10,968 nt of DNA, from positions 1-10,968 of the forward strand of contig JADHLF010000056.1 of assembly GCA_016780825.1 (NCBI GenBank), written 5' to 3'. The position numbers were made by a program, and so were the translations under genes. This DNA is from Planktomarina sp. (GTDB lineage: Bacteria; Pseudomonadota; Alphaproteobacteria; Rhodobacterales; Rhodobacteraceae). The first letter of the stretch is position 1; each line of letters begins with the position of its first letter. Below, in pieces: positions 6,501-10,968 of the stretch. Below the pieces are notes generated by a model, which was given only the letters and a program-made list of their open reading frames with translations, had not been told where the DNA came from and ran no database searches.

Positions 6501-7217
6501 ATGGCTGATGACAAATTAATTGTGGCGATGGATATGCCAAATGCCATTGAAGCCTTGAAAATGGCGGAGCACCTCGGGGATGCGGTCAACTTCTACAAAA
6601 TCGGCCTCGGCATGCTGACTGGCGGTGGTTTGGCACTGGCCAATGAGTTGAAAGCGGAATTGGGCAAGCGTATTTTTCTCGACATGAAATTGTTCGACAT
6701 CGGCGCCACCGTTGAACATGCGGTGCGCGGCATTGCGCAATTTGATCTCGATTTCCTAACCGTCCATGGCGACCCCTACGTTGTGCGCGCGGCCAAAGAG
6801 GGCGCGGCAGGTAAGGATTTGAAAATCCTGGCCGTGACTATTCTAACCTCGCTGGATCGTGCCGATCTCAATGATGCCTTGATCAAGCCCGGAGATATTG
6901 CCGATTTGGTGACAGAGCGCGCGGGCAAGGCCTTTGACGCCGGCGCGGACGGGGTGATTGCAAGTCCGCAAGAGGCCGCTGTCATCCGCGCATTACCGGA
7001 GGCCCAAGGCAAATTGATCGTCACCCCCGGCGTGCGCCCCATGGGAGCGGACTTGGGCGACCAAAAACGCGTCGCCACACCGGCGCAGGCCATTGCCAAT
7101 GGTGCCGATCATGTGGTCGTGGGTCGACCCATTTGGACCGCCCCCTCCCCCCGTGACGCCGCACTGTCTATTTTGGCCGAACTGGCCAGCCCGCAAGCCC
7201 AGCGCCTGAACGCTTAA
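6501..7217 (+). CDS. pyrF: Orotidine 5'-phosphate decarboxylase
   Basis: PyrF (238 aa) decarboxylates OMP to UMP, the last step of de novo pyrimidine synthesis; it is cytosolic and works as a dimer. Active-site residues are present: D11 (VAMDMP), K33 (FYKIGLG), and the charged set D61-K63-D66 in LDMKLFDIGAT. Phosphate-binding elements are TPGVRP (175-180) and VVVGRPI (205-211). Length is usual. The ATG at 6501 follows GGAGG by five bases. It diverges from clpB and its TAA overlaps the stop codon of the nfeD-like gene by sharing TTAA (7214-7217). No other pyrimidine genes are nearby, which is common for pyrF in this group. Confidence 0.97.
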   Translation: MADDKLIVAMDMPNAIEALKMAEHLGDAVNFYKIGLGMLTGGGLALANELKAELGKRIFLDMKLFDIGATVEHAVRGIAQFDLDFLTVHGDPYVVRAAKEGAAGKDLKILAVTILTSLDRADLNDALIKPGDIADLVTERAGKAFDAGADGVIASPQEAAVIRALPEAQGKLIVTPGVRPMGADLGDQKRVATPAQAIANGADHVVVGRPIWTAPSPRDAALSILAELASPQAQRLNA

Positions 7218-7495
7218 TCGTTGATATCGCCGTCGAAGGTTTTGACCTGCCCTTTGGGCAGCAAAAAAATCTTGCGCAGGAGCAACGTGGCGACAAGCGA
7301 GGTCACGGCGAAAATCAACACCGATACAGGCGCGCCAATAGAGCCAGCGCCGCCCACAAGCATGACAAGCGCGACGCAGGCGGCACCGATGGTCATGCCC
7401 AAAAACACAAAGGCGGGCACGATGATTTCAAGAAAGGCCAAGGCCAGGGCCAAAATCGCCCAAGCCCACCAAGTGGTATGGAGTGTCTGAAGCAT
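7214..7495 (-). CDS. Short NfeD-like membrane protein
   Basis: A 93-aa protein, almost entirely membrane: hydrophobic segments near 9-31, 32-50 and 56-74, then a short tail KGQVKTFDGDIND. It matches the membrane part of the NfeD family, whose members commonly sit beside SPFH genes and are thought to support membrane microdomain proteins. The soluble OB-fold domain that ends most NfeD proteins (usually about 150 aa) is missing; from memory, short versions with a similar acidic tail occur in Rhodobacterales. The ATG at 7495 overlaps the upstream stop as TGATG, so translation is coupled; a GTG at 7498 is also possible. AGGG lies about eight bases upstream. It ends head-on with pyrF. Confidence 0.75.
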   Translation of the reverse strand: MLQTLHTTWWAWAILALALAFLEIIVPAFVFLGMTIGAACVALVMLVGGAGSIGAPVSVLIFAVTSLVATLLLRKIFLLPKGQVKTFDGDIND

Positions 7496-8385
7496 CACTT
7501 CGACCCTTTCAGCATTTTGAAGGCATCTGCAAAAGCATCCATCGCGTTTGAGGGCACCAAGATGGTTTGCTTGCCCTCACCGCCCCCTAAGGCGGTCAAC
7601 GCGTCAACCTGCTTGAGCGCCACCTGGTATTGCGCCGCTTCGATGCCGTTCTTGGCAATCGCACGTGCAACAACGCCTGTGGCATAGGCTTCGGCATCTG
7701 CCTGCACACGGCGCGCTTTTGCGGCTTGCTCTGCGGCATAGAGCTCTGCATCGGCATTGAGCTCCACAGCGCGCTTGCGCCCTTCCGCCTCAGTCACCTG
7801 CGCCCGGCGGGCCCGCTCGGCGTTGAGCTGTTGTAGCATGGCATCTTGAGTGGCCCGATCGAGGTTCACATCCAGCAACTCGGCCCGTGTCACCTCAACG
7901 CCCCAGTCATCAACCGCGACCTCAATCGACGTCTTGATCGCGTTGATCAACTCGGAGCGGTTCGATTGCACCTCATCCAACTCCATCTTACCAATTTCCG
8001 CCCGCACAATACCGGCCACAGTGGTTGAGATCGCCGCATCCACATCGCGAATTCGGTAAACAGTCTTTGCCGGTTCGGTGATTCGATAGAAAACGGAGGT
8101 ATCTACTTTCACCAAAACGTTATCGCTGGTGATGGCGTCTTGGCTATTGGTTGGCAATTGCCGTTCAAGCACCGACACCCGATGCCGCACACGGTCCAGG
8201 AAGGGCACAATGAAGTTTAGCCCAGGGCCGAGCACAGATTTGAGGCGGCCGAACCGTTCCACCACAAATTTCTCAGATTGTGGCACGATGCGCACACCTT
8301 TGAACAGGACGACAAAAATGATAATTGCCAAGGCAATGACAAAGCTATTTTGTCCCAATTGGCTTAAGGTCGCTTCAAAATTCAT
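7495..8385 (-). CDS. SPFH/band 7 membrane protein (QmcA-like)
   Basis: A 296-aa stomatin/prohibitin-type protein, similar to E. coli QmcA in length and layout. One N-terminal membrane segment (about 15-29) is followed by the family start VRIVPQSEKFVVERFGR (about 31-47), the band 7 domain (about 30-190), and an alanine/glutamate-rich coiled coil (about 180-240) with AERARRAQVTEAEGRKR. Such proteins form large membrane-bound oligomers that affect protease and lipid organisation; the exact role here is unknown. The ATG at 8385 is preferred over the ATG at 8400, because AGGAG inside those first codons is its ribosome site, seven bases upstream. It is co-transcribed with the nfeD-like gene, overlapping by one base, and diverges from dinB. 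Confidence 0.9.
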   Translation of the reverse strand: MNFEATLSQLGQNSFVIALAIIIFVVLFKGVRIVPQSEKFVVERFGRLKSVLGPGLNFIVPFLDRVRHRVSVLERQLPTNSQDAITSDNVLVKVDTSVFYRITEPAKTVYRIRDVDAAISTTVAGIVRAEIGKMELDEVQSNRSELINAIKTSIEVAVDDWGVEVTRAELLDVNLDRATQDAMLQQLNAERARRAQVTEAEGRKRAVELNADAELYAAEQAAKARRVQADAEAYATGVVARAIAKNGIEAAQYQVALKQVDALTALGGGEGKQTILVPSNAMDAFADAFKMLKGSK

Positions 8386-8421
8386 AAATTTTCTCCTCAT
8401 GCGTCACTTTCTATATAGGGC

Positions 8422-8438
8422 TCATTTTGCAAAAATGA
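8422..8438. promoter_or_regulatory. Perfect inverted repeat between divergent genes
   Basis: TCATTTT (8422-8428) and AAAATGA (8432-8438) flank GCA; the core TTTTGCAAAA is itself palindromic. It sits between the starts of the SPFH gene and dinB, a sensible place for an operator. It is not a LexA box of the alphaproteobacterial GTTC-N7-GTTC type. Confidence 0.25.
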
Positions 8439-8507
8439 AATCTTCTCTGCAGCCAAGAAATGGGCTTGCGCGTGGACGCAGCCATACTTCCGCGTTAGCT
8501 TGCGCTC

Positions 8508-9764
8508 ATGCCTGCATTTTGCCGCGATTGTTTGACCATCTTTGAGACCGCCCCGCGCCGGTGCACGGGTTGCGGGCGGCCACGCATTGCCTCGCATCCG
8601 GAGCTCTTCTCCCTCTCCATCGCCCATATGGATTGCGATGCCTTCTATGCCTCCGTTGAAAAGCGCGACAATCCAGAGCTGGCCAGCAAGCCCGTCATCA
8701 TCGGCGGCGGGCGACGTGGGGTGGTGAGCACGGCCTGCTATGTGGCCCGCGTGCGAGGTGTGAAATCTGCGATGCCGATGTTTCAAGCGCTAAAGCTCTG
8801 CCCCGAAGCGGTGGTGGTCCGGCCGCGCATGGAGGAATATGTAAAAGCCAGCGCCGCCATCCGCAAAATGATGCAAGAGCTCACCCCAGCGATTGAGCCG
8901 TTGTCGCTGGATGAAGCCTTCCTGGATATGACCGGCACCACAGCGCTGCACGGGGCGCCGCCCGCGGTGATGTTGGCCCGTTTGGTGAAGCGAATGAAAG
9001 AGGAATTGGGCCTGACCGGCTCAATCGGTCTGTCACATAATAAATTTCTCGCGAAAGTGGCCAGTGATCTCGACAAGCCGAGGGGATTTTCTGTGATTGG
9101 AAAGGCTCAAACACATGAGTTCCTGAAAGACAAACCCATCGGCCTGATTTGGGGCGTGGGATCTGTGGCGCAGGGCCAATTGGAAAAGGCCGGCATCCGC
9201 ACATTTGCGGATCTTTTGCGTTGGGAACGACAGGACCTGAGCGCTCGCTTCGGATCCATGGGGGATCGATTGTGGCATCTGGCCCGCGGCGAGGACCGGC
9301 GGCGCGTCTCGGCCCATGCGCCGGTGAAAAGCATCTCGAATGAGACAACATTCTTTGAGGATACCTCAGATTCAGATGTGCTCGACGGACATATCTGGCG
9401 CCTGGCGGAAAAGGTCAGTGACCGCGCAAAGGCCCGGGATCTCGCCGGGCGTGTCGTGACCCTGAAGCTCAAACGCAAAGATCACAGCCTTTTGTCACGG
9501 CGTGTATCGTTACGCGAGGCCACGCACATCGCCGATCGGATCTACCGCACGGCGCGAGATTTGTTTGACCAATCCGGCCCGCACGGGCCCTATCGCTTGA
9601 TCGGCGTTGGCCTGTCAGATTTGGTGCGCGCAGAGGACAGCGATTTGACAGAGGATCTTCTGGATCCCGGTGCCAACACCCGCGCCAGGGCAGAACGGGC
9701 GACAGATTCTATTCGGGCAAAATTCGGCAAAGATGCCATCGTGAAAGGGCGCGCGTTGCGCTAG
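8508..9764 (+). CDS. dinB: DNA polymerase IV with N-terminal cysteine motif
   Basis: A Y-family translesion polymerase (418 aa) that copies past damaged bases. Catalytic acids are D42 (AHMDCDAFYASVE) and D135-E136 (SLDEAFLD). A helix-hairpin-helix region lies near 210-235, and the little-finger domain about 270-375. Before the polymerase domain is a 35-residue extension with C5-x2-C8 and C19-x2-C22, likely a small zinc-binding knuckle; similar extensions are known, from memory, in alphaproteobacterial DinB proteins. The start is fixed between an in-frame TAG at 8496 and the first cysteine pair. No Shine-Dalgarno sequence precedes it, so the message may be leaderless or weakly translated. No SOS box is visible upstream. 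It converges with the amidohydrolase gene, four bases apart. Confidence 0.95.
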   Translation: MPAFCRDCLTIFETAPRRCTGCGRPRIASHPELFSLSIAHMDCDAFYASVEKRDNPELASKPVIIGGGRRGVVSTACYVARVRGVKSAMPMFQALKLCPEAVVVRPRMEEYVKASAAIRKMMQELTPAIEPLSLDEAFLDMTGTTALHGAPPAVMLARLVKRMKEELGLTGSIGLSHNKFLAKVASDLDKPRGFSVIGKAQTHEFLKDKPIGLIWGVGSVAQGQLEKAGIRTFADLLRWERQDLSARFGSMGDRLWHLARGEDRRRVSAHAPVKSISNETTFFEDTSDSDVLDGHIWRLAEKVSDRAKARDLAGRVVTLKLKRKDHSLLSRRVSLREATHIADRIYRTARDLFDQSGPHGPYRLIGVGLSDLVRAEDSDLTEDLLDPGANTRARAERATDSIRAKFGKDAIVKGRALR

Positions 9765-9768
9765 GGCT

Positions 9769-10626
9769 TCACTGCGCCGCGAGCTCTTGCCCCGATTGTC
9801 CCAGTCTCGCAATATCCGCAATGACGCCAGCCAGACGGCGCCGGAAGGATTCGAACTCAGCACTCGGCTGAATCCGCGCTTCGTCCATGTAAAGGCTGCG
9901 ATCAATTTCGATCTGCACCGCATGTTGCCCGATCTGCGGCTTGCCATAGCGCCGACTGATAAAAGCGCCCGCAAAGGGCGTGTTGCGCGCCACCCGAAAT
10001 CCAGCCTCCACAAATGCGCCGTGAATATGCGCCATCAGCGTGTCATCGGCAGCCGCGCCAAAGCGGTCGCCCAGAACGATCTGCGGCGCTGTCGCCTCAA
10101 GAGGTCCGCGGCTCACGGCAGAATGAGGCATGGAATGACAGTCAATTAAGATGGCTTGACCAAATTGTGCGCGAGTCTGGTCCAAAAGCGCAGTCAGCTT
10201 CTGATGATATGGCCACCAAATGCGGTCGATGCGCTCTTGCGCCTCATTCAAGCTGATCTTTCCGCGATAGATCGGTGTGCCAATCGCCACAACCCGCGGC
10301 ACAACCCCAAGACCCGAGGCAATCCTTGCATTGACGCCCAGGCTTTTGGCCCCCTCAATCACCGCGGGATCCAGCTCGTCGCAGGCCCGGTTGAGATCCA
10401 CATAAGCCCGCGGCGCATTGGCAACCAAGAGCGGCGCACCAAACTCAACAGCCGGCGCAAACAATTGGTCCACAAAAGCATCTTCAGAAGCGCGAATCGC
10501 ATGCGAATCAAGCACCGACTGCGCCAGGAACTCTGGCGGATAGCGACGCCCCGAATGCGGCGTGGCAAAGACAACGCAACTGCGACGGTGGGCGGGCTCA
10601 AAAAGGGTGAAGGGGGCATCTTGCAT
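9769..10626 (-). CDS. N-formylglutamate amidohydrolase
   Basis: A 285-aa enzyme of the N-formylglutamate deformylase family (HutG type), predicted to hydrolyse N-formyl-L-glutamate to formate and glutamate, the last step of one histidine breakdown route. Conserved elements are TPHSGRRYP (22-30), RAYVDLNR (73-80), IDCHSMP (161-167) and VQIEIDRSLY (237-246), which include the likely metal and substrate ligands. The ATG at 10626 is chosen because GGAGG lies four bases upstream; the frame stays open to 10716, but that stretch has no family features. No other hut genes are in the window, so a role outside histidine use is possible. It ends four bases from the dinB stop codon. Confidence 0.9.
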   Translation of the reverse strand: MQDAPFTLFEPAHRRSCVVFATPHSGRRYPPEFLAQSVLDSHAIRASEDAFVDQLFAPAVEFGAPLLVANAPRAYVDLNRACDELDPAVIEGAKSLGVNARIASGLGVVPRVVAIGTPIYRGKISLNEAQERIDRIWWPYHQKLTALLDQTRAQFGQAILIDCHSMPHSAVSRGPLEATAPQIVLGDRFGAAADDTLMAHIHGAFVEAGFRVARNTPFAGAFISRRYGKPQIGQHAVQIEIDRSLYMDEARIQPSAEFESFRRRLAGVIADIARLGQSGQELAAQ

Positions 10627-10729
10627 AGATCCTCCATAGCATAGCGCCCAGATTGAGGAAAGAATTCCTATGAAATCTGCCAAAATCGCTCTTGTCCCAG
10701 CAATTTCTCGGTTCAATTGCGATTTCAGC

Positions 10730-10758
10730 TTGAAGACTCGCGACCTGCTGCTTATACG
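10730..10758 (+). promoter_or_regulatory. Candidate promoter for tRNA-Val
   Basis: TTGAAG (10730-10735) and TATACG (10753-10758) have a 17-base spacing and four of six consensus matches each. A G+C-rich stretch (GCCGC) follows the -10, as is common in stringently controlled stable-RNA promoters. The start would be near 10765, about 55 bases before the tRNA. Confidence 0.4.
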
Positions 10759-10767
10759 GCCGCTACC

Positions 10768-10791
10768 GACGCTTTTTTTGCGTCCTTTTTT
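10768..10791 (+). terminator. Terminator-like hairpin in tRNA leader
   Basis: GACGC (10768-10772) pairs with GCGTC (10780-10784) around a loop of seven T, and is followed by C and six T (10786-10791). The form is that of a plus-strand intrinsic terminator, but the stem is only five pairs. It lies between the candidate promoter and the tRNA, so it is either a leader structure, an attenuator, or the end of an unseen upstream transcript. Confidence 0.35.
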
Positions 10792-10820
10792 GTGGGGCGT
10801 GGGGAAAATATCGGTTCAAC

Positions 10821-10895
10821 GGGCGCGTAGCTCAGCGGTAGAGCACTTCGTTGACATCGAAGGGGTCACTGGTTCGATCCCAGTCGTGCCCACCA
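10821..10895 (+). tRNA. tRNA-Val (anticodon GAC)
   Basis: A full 75-base cloverleaf. The acceptor stem GGGCGCG pairs with CGTGCCC (one G:U pair), followed by discriminator A and an encoded CCA. The D arm is GCTC/GAGC, the anticodon stem CTTCG/CGAAG with loop TTGACAT, and the T arm ACTGG-TTCGATC-CCAGT. The GAC anticodon reads the valine codons GUC and GUU. It is followed after 48 bases by rpmJ on the same strand, and the two may share a transcript. Confidence 0.97.
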
Positions 10896-10943
10896 TTTTG
10901 TTTACTTGGGCTACTCCGCGGCCCGGTTTTGAAGGAGAAGGCC

Positions 10944-10968
10944 ATGAAGGTCAAAAACTCGCTTCGCT
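10944..10968 (+). CDS. rpmJ: Ribosomal protein L36 (bL36), 5' end only
   Basis: Eight codons are visible before the window ends: MKVKNSLR. This is the typical start of the short (about 41 aa) alphaproteobacterial bL36, related to E. coli YkgO, a component of the large ribosomal subunit. A strong AGGAG (10933-10937) lies six bases before the ATG. The call rests on a short stretch, but the N-terminus is distinctive. This form usually lacks the zinc-binding cysteine set, which cannot be checked here. Confidence 0.82.

Noticed and set aside
7247..7261. CTGCCC-TTT-GGGCAG hairpin considered as a pyrF terminator
   Set aside because: It is followed by an A run on the plus strand and no T run on the minus strand, and it lies inside the nfeD-like coding sequence.
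8386..8507. LexA box upstream of dinB
   Set aside because: No GTTC or GAAC half-sites were found in the spacer.
10821..10895. tRNA-Val 3' end as an integration site
   Set aside because: No integrase gene and no repeat of the tRNA 3' end is seen within the window.
10670..10968. Open frame with a GAGGA upstream, running through the tRNA to the window end
   Set aside because: It reads through tRNA-Val and into rpmJ out of frame; the translated tRNA part is the usual spurious peptide.

Overview
The window looks like ordinary chromosome from an alphaproteobacterium, most likely a marine member of the Rhodobacterales (Roseobacter group). That placement is inferred from protein style: a DNA polymerase IV with an N-terminal cysteine extension, a very short NfeD next to an SPFH protein, a Tat-exported MsrP, and a short L36 beginning MKVKNSLR. 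It also rests on a moderately high G+C content and dense packing. No mobile element, CRISPR array, phage gene or toxin-antitoxin pair was seen.

Layout from left to right. Bases 1-424 hold no protein gene and are AT-rich. They contain a dyad, a weak terminator-like hairpin, a perfect TATAAT box, and a possible small RNA of about 150 nt that would end over the 3' end of msrQ. Next, on the minus strand, comes msrP-msrQ, the periplasmic methionine sulfoxide reductase and its membrane haem partner. Divergent from it is an SDR oxidoreductase (+), whose last 24 bases overlap a convergent HAD phosphatase (-). The HAD gene follows clpB (-). A strong intrinsic terminator and a G-rich tract lie between clpB and the HAD gene. 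pyrF (+) is divergent from clpB.

pyrF converges on an SPFH-NfeD pair (-), sharing a TTAA that supplies both stop codons. dinB (+) is divergent from the SPFH gene and converges, with a 4-base gap, on an N-formylglutamate amidohydrolase (-). The window ends with tRNA-Val(GAC) (+) and the first eight codons of rpmJ (+).

The genes fall into functional themes rather than one pathway. There is protein quality control and repair (MsrPQ, ClpB, SPFH/NfeD membrane proteins), lesion bypass (DinB), pyrimidine synthesis (PyrF), histidine or formylglutamate breakdown, and translation (tRNA-Val, L36). I found no clearly new multi-gene system. The observations most worth checking are the possible small RNA left of msrQ, the terminator placed directly in front of the HAD gene, the hairpin in the tRNA-Val leader, and the reduced NfeD.
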